A stretch of DNA of 64,000 nt from Firmicutes bacterium UBA2058 (GTDB lineage: Bacteria > Bacillota > Clostridia > Tissierellales > Sedimentibacteraceae), in the NCBI GenBank assembly GCA_002332905.1, contig DDAM01000004.1, forward strand, positions 7,120 through 71,119. The letters run 5' to 3'. Within the stretch, counting starts at the first letter, position 1. The number at the start of each line of letters is the position of its first letter. The notes under the pieces are model-generated. The model saw only the letters and a program-made list of their open reading frames with translations, made no database searches and was not told the origin of the DNA. Shown here one piece after another: positions 43,585 through 51,723 of this stretch. The translations under genes and the position numbers were made by a program.

Positions 43585-44991
43585 TTAGTTTACTTCCCTC
43601 ATTTTGTTTGCTTTTTCAACAACTTGTTCAATTGTACCAGCAAACATAAAGGCTTGCTCTGGCAAATCATCATATTTCCCTTCTAATATTTCAGAGAAAC
43701 CTCTTATAGTTTCTTTTAGAGGAACATACTGACCTTTCATACCTGTAAATTGCTCGGCAACTGTAAATGGTTGAGAAAGAAATCTCTGTATTCTTCTTGC
43801 TCTTGTTACAACTAATTTATCATCATCTGATAATTCATCCATACCAAGTATAGCTATGATGTCTAAAAGCTCATTGTATTTTTGTAATACCTCTTGTACT
43901 CCACGTGCTACTCTATAGTGTTCTTCACCTATAATTTGTGGGTCAAGGATTCTTGATGATGAATCAAGAGGATCAACTGCTGGATAAATACCCATTTCTG
44001 TAATCTTTCTTGATAAAACTGTTGTAGCGTCAAGGTGAGCAAATGTTGTAGCAGGAGCTGGGTCTGTTAAGTCGTCTGCTGGCACATAAACTGCTTGAAC
44101 TGAAGTAATAGAGCCTTTTTTAGTAGAGGTAATTCTCTCTTGTAATTGACCCATTTCAGTTGCAAGCGTAGGCTGATATCCAACAGCACTAGGCATACGA
44201 CCAAGAAGTGCTGAAACCTCTGAACCTGCTTGTGTAAATCTAAATATATTATCTATAAATAGTAGTACGTCTTGTTCTTCTTCATCTCTAAAATGCTCTG
44301 CCATAGTAAGTCCAGTAAGAGCAACTCTCATTCTTGCTCCAGGTGGCTCGTTCATTTGACCGAAAACCATTGTAGTTTTATCAATAACACCTGATTCAAT
44401 CATTTCGTGATAAAGATCATTACCCTCTCTTGTTCTTTCTCCAACACCAGCAAAAACTGATAAACCACCATGTTCAGTGGCTATATTGTTGATAAGCTCT
44501 TGTATAAGTACTGTTTTACCAACTCCAGCACCACCAAATAGACCTATTTTCCCACCCTTTGAATAAGGGCACATTAGGTCAACTACTTTTATACCTGTTT
44601 CAAATATTTCGGTTGTTGTCTGCTGTTCTTCAAAAGATGGTGCTTGCCTATGTATAGACGCCTTTTGAACATGATCTAAAGAACCTTTATTATCTATTGT
44701 CTGACCTGTAACGTTAAACAATCTTCCTAGCGTTTCGCGTCCTACCGGTACTCTTATTGGTGCTCCTGTATCAACTGCTTCCATACCTCTAACGAATCCA
44801 TCTGTCGAGTCCATTGATATACATCTTACAGAATCATCTCCAATATGTTGAGCGGCTTCTACTATAATTGTTTTGCCATTTAGCTTAATTTCTATAGCAT
44901 TTAACAAGTTTGGTAGAAATCCTTGTTCAAACTCTATGTCTACTACGGGACCTATAACTTGCTTTATTCTTCCAATGTTTTTTTCCGCCAA
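43585..44991 (-). CDS. atpD: ATP synthase beta subunit
   Basis: The 468-residue catalytic F1 subunit. Walker A GGAGVGKTV, catalytic Glu in GERTREGNDLY, Walker B VLLFIDNIFRFTQ and the ATP-synthase signature PAVDPLDSSSR. The DELSDDD segment (DELSEED in most relatives) is the gamma-contacting lever. The start is TTG at 44991 with AAAGGATG 9 bp upstream. Cotranscribed with atpG upstream and atpC downstream. Confidence 0.98.
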   Translation of the reverse strand: MAEKNIGRIKQVIGPVVDIEFEQGFLPNLLNAIEIKLNGKTIIVEAAQHIGDDSVRCISMDSTDGFVRGMEAVDTGAPIRVPVGRETLGRLFNVTGQTIDNKGSLDHVQKASIHRQAPSFEEQQTTTEIFETGIKVVDLMCPYSKGGKIGLFGGAGVGKTVLIQELINNIATEHGGLSVFAGVGERTREGNDLYHEMIESGVIDKTTMVFGQMNEPPGARMRVALTGLTMAEHFRDEEEQDVLLFIDNIFRFTQAGSEVSALLGRMPSAVGYQPTLATEMGQLQERITSTKKGSITSVQAVYVPADDLTDPAPATTFAHLDATTVLSRKITEMGIYPAVDPLDSSSRILDPQIIGEEHYRVARGVQEVLQKYNELLDIIAILGMDELSDDDKLVVTRARRIQRFLSQPFTVAEQFTGMKGQYVPLKETIRGFSEILEGKYDDLPEQAFMFAGTIEQVVEKANKMREVN

Positions 44992-45042
44992 GAATATTCA
45001 CATCCTTTCAATTGTAATTTAGTACGTTTTTAAAACTGTTAA

Positions 45043-45909
45043 TTAAGAAAGTGCTTCTGCACCACTAACTATTTCTGATATTTCTTGAGTTATTGCAGCC
45101 TGTCTTGCTCTATTTTTAACTAGTTCAAGAGATCTTATCATTTCATCTGCATTATCAGTTGCATTTTCCATAGCTAATCTTCTTGAGCCCGATTCACTAG
45201 CTGATGCTTCAATCATAGCACCATATATAGTACTGCCTATATATTTGGGTATCAAATAATCCAAAACTGCTTCTTCTGATGGCTCAAATCTTGTTAATGC
45301 TCTATGACCTTTATTATCCAAAGATATTTCTTTTTCTTCAAATCTTGCTGGCAATAATGTTATTATTTCTGAAACATATGAAATTGTACTCTTAAATTGA
45401 GTATAAACAATTTTTATTTCGTCAACTTCACCTGTTCTATAAAGGTCTATCGCTTTTTCTCCTATGTGCCTTGCATCTGAAGCTTCAGGAGTTTCAGATA
45501 TCCCTGTCAAGCTTTCTATGACATTATATCCTCTTCTTCTAAAGTAATCTCTTCCTTTAACTCCTACTGTTATAATTTTAGCAGCTTCTTTATCTTTAAT
45601 TTCATTTTGCAATAGTTTATTCACATTTGCATTATATCCGCCTGCAAGACCCTTATCTGATGTTATCAATATATAAAGAGTATTTTTAACCTCTCTTTTT
45701 TCTAGGAAAGGATGCTTAATACCTTTTGCATTAGCTAACACATCTTTTATACTTTCTAATACAGTTTCAAAATATGGCTTTGATTTATCAAGTCTAACTC
45801 TAGCTCTTTTAAGCTTAGATGTTGAAACTAGTTCCATAGCCTTTGTTATCTGCATTGTACTGTTAACACTTTTTATACGTCTTTTTATATCATTTAATCC
45901 TTGAGGCAT
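45043..45909 (-). CDS. atpG: ATP synthase gamma subunit
   Basis: The 288-residue rotor shaft of F1. The two coiled-coil ends are visible (RRIKSVNSTMQITKAMELVSTSK at the N terminus and SLELVKNRARQAAITQEISEI at the C terminus) with the Rossmann-like middle (ITSDKGLAGGYNANV). GGGAGG lies before the ATG. Preceded by a three-hairpin repeat after atpA. Confidence 0.97.
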   Translation of the reverse strand: MPQGLNDIKRRIKSVNSTMQITKAMELVSTSKLKRARVRLDKSKPYFETVLESIKDVLANAKGIKHPFLEKREVKNTLYILITSDKGLAGGYNANVNKLLQNEIKDKEAAKIITVGVKGRDYFRRRGYNVIESLTGISETPEASDARHIGEKAIDLYRTGEVDEIKIVYTQFKSTISYVSEIITLLPARFEEKEISLDNKGHRALTRFEPSEEAVLDYLIPKYIGSTIYGAMIEASASESGSRRLAMENATDNADEMIRSLELVKNRARQAAITQEISEIVSGAEALS

Positions 45910-45921
45910 ATTTTCCTCCCA

Positions 45922-46005
45922 TTACGCCACTTCGTGGCATCATAAAATTTAATGAAAAATCGTTTCTTTGATTTTTCCATAGAGTGAAATGTTTTTTTCA
46001 CTCTT
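45922..46005 (-). repeat. three-hairpin intergenic repeat between atpA and atpG
   Basis: Minus-strand order: AGAGTGAA..TTTCACTCT hairpin; link ATGG; AAAAATCA..GATTTTTC hairpin; ATTAAATTTTATGA; TGCCAC..GTGGCG hairpin; then the atpG ribosome site. Same layout and partly the same sequence as the repeat at 43490. Confidence 0.8.
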
Positions 46006-46012
46006 ACACCTC

Positions 46013-47518
46013 CTAATTAAAGCTCTTTTTAAAAGCTTCAATTGCAGCATCTAATTTTTCTTTTGTTTCATCTGATAATTGACCACTTTGTCTTATTGTT
46101 AAACCAACTTCAGGATACTCTATATCCATATATTTATAGAAATCATTTTCAAATTCACTAATTCTGTCTACTGGCACATCCGATAAATATCTTTTGTTCG
46201 CCATATATATCAGCATTACTTGATTTTCAACAGGTATTGGCTTATATTGTGGCTGTTTTAACACTTGCATTAATCTTTGACCATGCTCTAGTGTCTCTCT
46301 AGTTTCTTTATCAAGGTCAGAACCAAATTGAGAGAATGATGCAAGTTCTCTATATTGTGCAAGCTCAAGCTTCAATGAACCAGAAACTCCTTTCATGGCT
46401 TTAATTTGAGCCGAACCACCAACTCTAGATACTGAAAGTCCAGCATTTATAGCAGGTCTTTGTCCTGAGAAGAAAAGCTCACTTTCCAAGAATATCTGTC
46501 CATCTGTTATTGATATAACATTTGTTGGTATATAAGCAGAAATATCTCCTGCTAGTGTTTCTATTATTGGTAATGCTGTTATTGAGCCACCACCAAATTT
46601 ATCATCTAATCTTGCTGCACGCTCCAGTAATCTTGAATGCAGATAGAAAACATCTCCAGGATAAGCTTCACGTCCTGGTGGTCTACGAAGAAGTAAACTC
46701 ATTGCACGATAAGCAACCGCATGTTTTGATAAATCATCATATACTATCAAAACATCTTTTCCGTTATACATAAATTCTTCTGCCATAGCTACACCTGCAT
46801 AAGGAGCTATATATTGTAATGGAGCTGTTTCACTTGCTGTAGCTGAAACTATAATTGAGTAATCCATTGCTCCACCTTTTGCTAATGTTTCATATGTTTT
46901 TGCTACAGTTGATTTTTTCTGACCTATTGCGACATAAATACAAATCATGTTCTGTCCTTTTTGATTAAGTATTGTATCTATTGCAATTGCTGTTTTACCA
47001 GTTTGTCTATCTCCTATTATTAACTCTCTTTGACCTCTACCAATTGGAATCATCGAGTCTATAGCTTTAATTCCAGTTTGTAGCGGAACAGTAACAGATT
47101 TTCTTGATATAACCCCTGAAGCCACTGCTTCTATTGGTCTAAATTTATCAGTATTAATAGCACCTTTGCCATCTATTGGCTGCCCTAAAGCATTTACAAC
47201 TCTGCCAATCATTTGCTCTCCAACAGGTACCTCAACTATTTTCTTTGTCCTTTTTATTGTATCGCCCTCTTTAATGCCTTCATCATTTCCTAGAAGAACA
47301 CAACCTACATTATCTTCTTCAAGGTTAAGAGCCATACCATATACATCATTACCAAAATCTAAAAGCTCGCCTGACATACAATTTTCAAGTCCGTGAACCC
47401 TTGCAATACCATCACCAACCTGTATTACAGTACCGATATCTACAGTATCTAACTTGTTCTCGTATCTTTTAATCTGTTCTTTTATAATTTGACTTATCTC
47501 TTCTGGTCTGAGATTCAT
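46013..47518 (-). CDS. atpA: ATP synthase alpha subunit
   Basis: The 501-residue non-catalytic nucleotide-binding F1 subunit. Walker A GDRQTGKTA, the arginine-finger region (ISVSRVGGSAQIKAMKGVSG, ATP-synthase signature PAINAGLSVSRVGG) and the N-terminal RPEEISQIIKEQIKRYE that binds delta. AGAGG before the ATG. Central gene of the operon. Confidence 0.98.
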   Translation of the reverse strand: MNLRPEEISQIIKEQIKRYENKLDTVDIGTVIQVGDGIARVHGLENCMSGELLDFGNDVYGMALNLEEDNVGCVLLGNDEGIKEGDTIKRTKKIVEVPVGEQMIGRVVNALGQPIDGKGAINTDKFRPIEAVASGVISRKSVTVPLQTGIKAIDSMIPIGRGQRELIIGDRQTGKTAIAIDTILNQKGQNMICIYVAIGQKKSTVAKTYETLAKGGAMDYSIIVSATASETAPLQYIAPYAGVAMAEEFMYNGKDVLIVYDDLSKHAVAYRAMSLLLRRPPGREAYPGDVFYLHSRLLERAARLDDKFGGGSITALPIIETLAGDISAYIPTNVISITDGQIFLESELFFSGQRPAINAGLSVSRVGGSAQIKAMKGVSGSLKLELAQYRELASFSQFGSDLDKETRETLEHGQRLMQVLKQPQYKPIPVENQVMLIYMANKRYLSDVPVDRISEFENDFYKYMDIEYPEVGLTIRQSGQLSDETKEKLDAAIEAFKKSFN

Positions 47519-47536
47519 AGCTTCTCACCTCTAATC

Positions 47537-48079
47537 CTACACAATTATTCTATTTAAGTTATCTTCTAAATTTTTTAATTTCCCTTTTAAAGTTCCATCA
47601 ATTACTACATCATTAAATTTAATCATAATGCCACCAAGTAAACTATTGTCAATAATATTTTCAATCTCTACAGTTTTACCTGATTGTTCACTTAGTTTTT
47701 TCTCTAGTTTTATAATTTGTTCACTGCTAAGAGAAATAGATGAGTAAGCCTTTGCTTTAACAATACCTTTGTATTCACATGCCATTCTTTCAAATTCATT
47801 GGCTATATCAATAATATATCCAATTCTTCTCTTATCAATAAGAATCTTAATAAAATTAATTATTTCTTTGTTTACCTTATCACCAAATACATTATCAACA
47901 ATTTTCTTTTTTTCATTGATATTAATTCTTGGTGTTTTTAATATTTCAAAAAACCCATCATTATTCTTTAAAGTTTCATTTACAAATCCTACTTCATTTA
48001 TAAATTCATCAACTTTATTTTCTTCAACACAAACATCAAACAAAGCAGTCGAGTATGTAGTAGAAATTAATTCTGCCAT
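47537..48079 (-). CDS. atpH: ATP synthase delta subunit
   Basis: A 180-residue peripheral stalk subunit joining b to the top of F1. Typical N-terminal TTYSTALFDVCVEENKVDEF and C-terminal DNSLLGGIMIKFNDVVIDGTLKGKL. Its start overlaps the end of atpF by 13 bp, with AGGGG inside atpF as ribosome site, suggesting coupled translation. Confidence 0.95.
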   Translation of the reverse strand: MAELISTTYSTALFDVCVEENKVDEFINEVGFVNETLKNNDGFFEILKTPRININEKKKIVDNVFGDKVNKEIINFIKILIDKRRIGYIIDIANEFERMACEYKGIVKAKAYSSISLSSEQIIKLEKKLSEQSGKTVEIENIIDNSLLGGIMIKFNDVVIDGTLKGKLKNLEDNLNRIIV

Positions 48080-48585
48080 TTCAAATCCCCTACCTCTTCA
48101 ATGAATTTATCTACTAACTCACTATTTTTCTTTTCGTCTACTTCAGATTCTAAAACCTTAGTAGCAGCTAAAATAGCTATAGAAGAAATTTCATTTTTAA
48201 CCTCATTTAATGCTTTTTGACGTTCTAATTCTATATCCTTTTCTGCTTTGTTTTTAAGTGCAGAAACTTCAGATTTAGCTTCTTTTATAATGTTATCTGC
48301 TTTAAAATTAGCATTTGAAATAGCTTTATCAACAATTTCTTTACTTTCTTCATCAGCTTTTTTTAGCTTTTCTAAATATGTTGATTTATATTCCTCAGCT
48401 TCTTTAACTTTTCTTTCTGCCTCATTTATAGAATCTTCTATACCCTTTTTTCTTTTCTCCATAAAATTAGTAACTGGTACAAAAAGAAATTTCTTTAAGA
48501 TAAAGTATAAAATGCCAACGTTTATTAGCATTATAAAAAACGTAGCATCTGGTTCAACAAGGCCTAATTTTGCTAGAGCAATCAT
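48067..48585 (-). CDS. atpF: ATP synthase b subunit
   Basis: The 172-residue stator subunit: one N-terminal membrane helix (ATFFIMLINVGILYFILKKFLF) followed by a long charged coiled coil (about 30-150, KKGIEDSINEAERKVKEAEE). AAGGAGG lies before the ATG. A single b gene is present, so the stator is a b homodimer. Confidence 0.96.
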   Translation of the reverse strand: MIALAKLGLVEPDATFFIMLINVGILYFILKKFLFVPVTNFMEKRKKGIEDSINEAERKVKEAEEYKSTYLEKLKKADEESKEIVDKAISNANFKADNIIKEAKSEVSALKNKAEKDIELERQKALNEVKNEISSIAILAATKVLESEVDEKKNSELVDKFIEEVGDLKWQN

Positions 48586-48623
48586 TATTTGCCTCCTTAT
48601 TTTTATTGGTTAGTAATAAAATT

Positions 48624-48893
48624 TTATCCTAATAATCTAATAAGTGGATTTGCAAATAATAATATTAACGCAATGATTAATCCGTAGATACCAGTTGTCT
48701 CTGCAACAGCCGCTCCAAGTAACATTGTTCTTACTATATCTCCTTGAGCTTCTGGTTGTCTACCAACACCTTCAGCACCTTTACCTGCTGCATATCCTTG
48801 ACCTATACCAGGGCCTATACCTGCTATCATTGCTAATCCTGCTCCGATTGCTGAGCATGCTAAAACTAAACCTTCATTTGTAATATTTGACAT
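48624..48893 (-). CDS. atpE: ATP synthase c subunit, sodium-type binding site
   Basis: The 89-residue two-helix rotor subunit. The ion site has Q32 (GIGQG), V63, E65, T66, T67 and Y70 (AETTGIY), matching, position for position, the Na-binding residues of the Ilyobacter tartaricus c ring (Q32, V63, E65, S66, T67, Y70) apart from a Ser-to-Thr change. This predicts coupling to sodium rather than protons. The polar loop RQPEAQ is conserved. AGGAGG lies before the ATG. Confidence 0.96.
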   Translation of the reverse strand: MSNITNEGLVLACSAIGAGLAMIAGIGPGIGQGYAAGKGAEGVGRQPEAQGDIVRTMLLGAAVAETTGIYGLIIALILLFANPLIRLLG

Positions 48894-48969
48894 CTTTTTT
48901 TCCTCCTAATAAAATAATTTTAAATAATTTTTTTTTGTTTTTAATTTAATAATTTTCGTTAGAGTTAAG

Positions 48970-49689
48970 TTATTCCATAGCCATCGAAACATTTACCATT
49001 GTTAACATTGCAAAGATAAATGATTGAAGTAATCCTGCAAATAAATCAAAATATATATGAAATGGCAATGGTATAATTAATTGGAATATTGGCAAAGCAT
49101 TGGCTCCAAAAATTGCTGTACTAAAAAGTTCTAACATATTATAGAACAATTCCATTATTATTAATCCTCCAACTATGTTTCCAAATAGACGAAATCCTAA
49201 TGATATAGGAGTTGCAATTTCTCCTATTATATTAATAGGTGTTAATAAAAACATAGGTTCAGTCAATCCTTTTAAACGAGTACCCAATCCTTTAGATTTT
49301 ACAGCGTTATAATTTATCATGCAAAATGTAATTATTGCTAATGCCATAGTTGTATTAACATCAGCTGTTGGTGGTCTAATGCCAATAATCCCAATAGTGT
49401 TAGACACCGCTAAAAAAATTAACACTGTACCAATATAAGGTGCAAATCTAGCCTTGTCTGCTCCCATAGTTTGTTTTGTCAGGTTGATAATTGTCTCCAC
49501 TAGCATCTCAATAACATTTTGTGCTTTTCTAGGTATTTTTTCAAAATTCCTTGTAACAAGTATACAGGTAATAGCTAATATAATCATAATAAACCATGTT
49601 ACAGTTACAGTATTAGATATAGGTATTTTAATATCTGTAAAAGGGATATCCAAATTAAAGACAATCAACGGTCCAAATCCACTTTCCAT
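48970..49689 (-). CDS. atpB: ATP synthase a subunit
   Basis: The 239-residue membrane stator that guides ions to the c ring. Five to six helices; the essential Arg lies in LGFRLFGNIVGG and the last helices in FHIYFDLFAGLLQSFIFAML. Its ATG overlaps the atpI stop by one base (TAATG), indicating coupled translation. Confidence 0.96.
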   Translation of the reverse strand: MESGFGPLIVFNLDIPFTDIKIPISNTVTVTWFIMIILAITCILVTRNFEKIPRKAQNVIEMLVETIINLTKQTMGADKARFAPYIGTVLIFLAVSNTIGIIGIRPPTADVNTTMALAIITFCMINYNAVKSKGLGTRLKGLTEPMFLLTPINIIGEIATPISLGFRLFGNIVGGLIIMELFYNMLELFSTAIFGANALPIFQLIIPLPFHIYFDLFAGLLQSFIFAMLTMVNVSMAME

Positions 49690-50096
49690 TATTTATCCTC
49701 CTTTCTTTTAATGATGTTTTTGAAAAAATCTTTATCACTAAATACCTGTGAAAAAAAGATAATTTGTTTTATTAATAAAAGCCCAATTACTACACTAATT
49801 GCATTTAAGTAATCAGCTTTTAATGCTATAATTATTACTAATGCTGTGATTAATAAGCGTATATAATAATTAGTACCTGCATAAACCCTCGCCTTTGCTG
49901 GGTGCATCATAGATGCCTTATACATAGTATTACCAAGCAAAAGAAAATTTAATATACCAATTAATCCGCCAAATATGTATCCTTTAATCCATGGCATAGG
50001 TTCACTGCTAAAAAAAATTGATAGCAGTATTAATACTAACAATATTATTACATCAAAAAATATGATTTTATATTGCAACTTGACAAGATCATTCAC
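49689..50096 (-). CDS. atpI: ATP synthase accessory protein AtpI-like
   Basis: A 135-residue protein with four helices (IIFFDVIILLVLILLSIFF, GYIFGGLIGILNFLLLG, ...), the AtpI type that helps assemble the c ring. The GTG at 50096 is preferred because GGAGG lies 8 bp before it; the frame is open to an ATG at 50135, but those extra codons lie in a palindromic intergenic repeat. Confidence 0.82.
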   Translation of the reverse strand: MNDLVKLQYKIIFFDVIILLVLILLSIFFSSEPMPWIKGYIFGGLIGILNFLLLGNTMYKASMMHPAKARVYAGTNYYIRLLITALVIIIALKADYLNAISVVIGLLLIKQIIFFSQVFSDKDFFKNIIKRKEDK

Positions 50097-50111
50097 AATT
50101 TTAACCTCCAT

Positions 50112-50138
50112 AGTGTGACGAGCTTTTTTCATCACACT
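50112..50138 (-). repeat. AGTGTGA hairpin between atpZ and atpI
   Basis: AGTGTGAC / ATCACACT palindrome followed on the minus strand by ATGGAGG: the first hairpin of the repeats at 40745 and 43490, joined directly to a ribosome site. Confidence 0.6.
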
Positions 50139-50144
50139 TTTAAG

Positions 50145-50372
50145 TTATTTTTCAATAGATTTCATTATAATTTTATAAACGCTTATAAAACCAGAAATTA
50201 CACCAATTAAAATAAATATAATCTTAAAAATATTATTAGTGTTAAATACATCATCAATTATATTACCCAAATAAATTGAAAATAATATAGAAATTACAAA
50301 TATTAATCCAATTTGTGTTACTAAAGCTAAGTTTTTAAATATTTGGAATTTATTATTCACAGAATCGCTCAC
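50145..50372 (-). CDS. atpZ: AtpZ/AtpI-family small membrane protein
   Basis: A 75-residue protein with two helices (ALVTQIGLIFVISILFSIYLG and IFKIIFILIGVISGFISVYK), the AtpZ type found at the front of clostridial atp operons, thought to form a cation channel or assembly factor with AtpI. Start is a GTG at 50372 with only a weak ribosome site. First gene of the operon, about 55 bp after the predicted transcription start. Confidence 0.8.
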   Translation of the reverse strand: MSDSVNNKFQIFKNLALVTQIGLIFVISILFSIYLGNIIDDVFNTNNIFKIIFILIGVISGFISVYKIIMKSIEK

Positions 50373-50400
50373 TTCATGCTTATTTTTTAGAATTTATATT

Positions 50401-50411
50401 ATTCGACAAAA
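50401..50411. promoter_or_regulatory. candidate Spo0A box in the atp leader
   Basis: The minus strand reads TTTTGTCGAAT, an exact match to the 0A-box consensus. It lies about 16-26 bases downstream of the predicted atp transcription start, a position suited to repression. Confidence 0.45.
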
Positions 50412-50433
50412 TTTGCATATATATTTATAATAT

Positions 50434-50462
50434 ATTATATAATAATTGCAAAAATTAGACAA
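50434..50462 (-). promoter_or_regulatory. sigma-A promoter of the atp operon
   Basis: TTGTCT (complement of 50457-50462), exactly 17 bp, then TATAAT (complement of 50434-50439) on the minus strand, upstream of atpZ. Confidence 0.7.
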
Positions 50463-50513
50463 CCAAAATATTGCATATTTTATCTTATTTAATAAATAAC
50501 AAACATAATAAAA

Positions 50514-50549
50514 AATTTTAGTATTTACATTATTATAAATACTAAAATT
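50514..50549 (-). terminator. terminator after wecB
   Basis: AATTTTAGTATTTA / TAAATACTAAAATT 14-bp stem followed on the minus strand by six T residues. It isolates the wecB operon from the atp promoter. Confidence 0.88.
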
Positions 50550-50557
50550 CTTTTATA

Positions 50558-51673
50558 TTATAGGTTTTCTTTTATGATTTTTACTATATTTTTTGCTGCA
50601 TTACCATCACCATAAGGATTAACTGCATTGGCCATTTTAGCATATTCATCCTTATCATTTAAAAGTAAATTTATATGCTCATATACTCCAGCTTTATCAA
50701 CTCCAGCAAGTCTTACAGTTCCAGCCTCTATTCCCTCTGGTCTTTCAGTTTCTTTTCTTACTACCAATACAGGCTTTCCAAGAGCTGGAGCAGATTCTTG
50801 TATTCCTCCTGAATCTGTTACCACCATATAACTTTTAGCTATAAGGTTCATGAAAGGCAAATGGTCAATAGGTTCTGTTAGATGAACTCTATCATTATTA
50901 CCAAGAATTTTAACAGCTATTTCTCTAACCTTAGGATTTTTATGCATAGCATATATTACTTCTACATCCGCATTGTTATCTACTACATCTTTTATAGCTC
51001 CAAAAATATTTTCCATATTTTGACCTATATTTTCACTTCTATGTGCAGTCATAACGATTACTTTTTTATTTTTAAAATCTATATTATTTATTAAGTCGTC
51101 TTCAAATTTATAATTTTTATCTAACACCATATGAAGAGAATCTATTTCGGTGTTGCCAGTTATGTATATTTTTGATTCATCATAACCTTCTCTTAATAAG
51201 TTTTCTTTAGAATGCTGTGTTGGTGCAAAATGAAAATTAGTTAAAATTCCTGTTAGTTTTCTATTTGCCTCTTCTGGATATGGAGAATACAAGTCTCCAC
51301 TTCTAAGTCCAGCTTCTACGTGTCCTATCTTTACACCATTGTAAAAAGCGGCCAAAGCACCGGCAAAAACTGCTGAAGTATCTCCTTGCACTAATAATAA
51401 ATCAGGCTTAAACTCTTTTATTACTTCTTCAACCCCTACTAAAGATTTGTGAGTAATTTCTGTAAGAGTTTGTCCATGCTTAAAGATATTTAAATCATAA
51501 TCAGGCTTTATATCAAAAACTTTTAGTATTTGATCTAGCATTTCTCTATGTTGTCCTGTTACACATACCTTTGTAATTATGCTTTCTTCTTTTTTTAGTT
51601 CTTTAACTAATGGAGCCATCTTTATCGCCTCAGGTCTTGTTCCGAAAACCATGAGTATCTTTTGTTTATTCAT
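50558..51673 (-). CDS. wecB: UDP-N-acetylglucosamine 2-epimerase (non-hydrolysing)
   Basis: A 371-residue cytosolic enzyme interconverting UDP-GlcNAc and UDP-ManNAc for teichoic acid, capsule or secondary wall polymer. GTRPEAIKMAPLV at the N terminus, QGDTSAVFAGALAAFY, HVEAGLRSGD, the MTAHRSEN motif and the SGGIQESAPALGKPVLV nucleotide site. GGAGG before the ATG. Directly downstream of a WecA/TagO-type transferase; together they suit synthesis of the polymer to which the SLH proteins of this window could bind. Confidence 0.96.
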   Translation of the reverse strand: MNKQKILMVFGTRPEAIKMAPLVKELKKEESIITKVCVTGQHREMLDQILKVFDIKPDYDLNIFKHGQTLTEITHKSLVGVEEVIKEFKPDLLLVQGDTSAVFAGALAAFYNGVKIGHVEAGLRSGDLYSPYPEEANRKLTGILTNFHFAPTQHSKENLLREGYDESKIYITGNTEIDSLHMVLDKNYKFEDDLINNIDFKNKKVIVMTAHRSENIGQNMENIFGAIKDVVDNNADVEVIYAMHKNPKVREIAVKILGNNDRVHLTEPIDHLPFMNLIAKSYMVVTDSGGIQESAPALGKPVLVVRKETERPEGIEAGTVRLAGVDKAGVYEHINLLLNDKDEYAKMANAVNPYGDGNAAKNIVKIIKENL

Positions 51674-51686
51674 AATTTACCTCCAT

Positions 51687-51706
51687 CACGCCCTTTAAAT
51701 GGCGTT
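51687..51706 (-). repeat. small hairpin before wecB
   Basis: AACGCC / GGCGTG inverted repeat ending 2-3 bases before the wecB ribosome site; resembles the third hairpin of the repeats in the atp operon. Confidence 0.45.
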
Positions 51707-51723
51707 ACAAATTTTGATGATAT

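Noticed and set aside
43490..46005. Leader peptides starting MEKSK in the intergenic repeats
   Set aside because: The two atp-gap copies begin alike but diverge in frame (12 against about 26 codons), so the conserved feature is the hairpin pairing, not a peptide.
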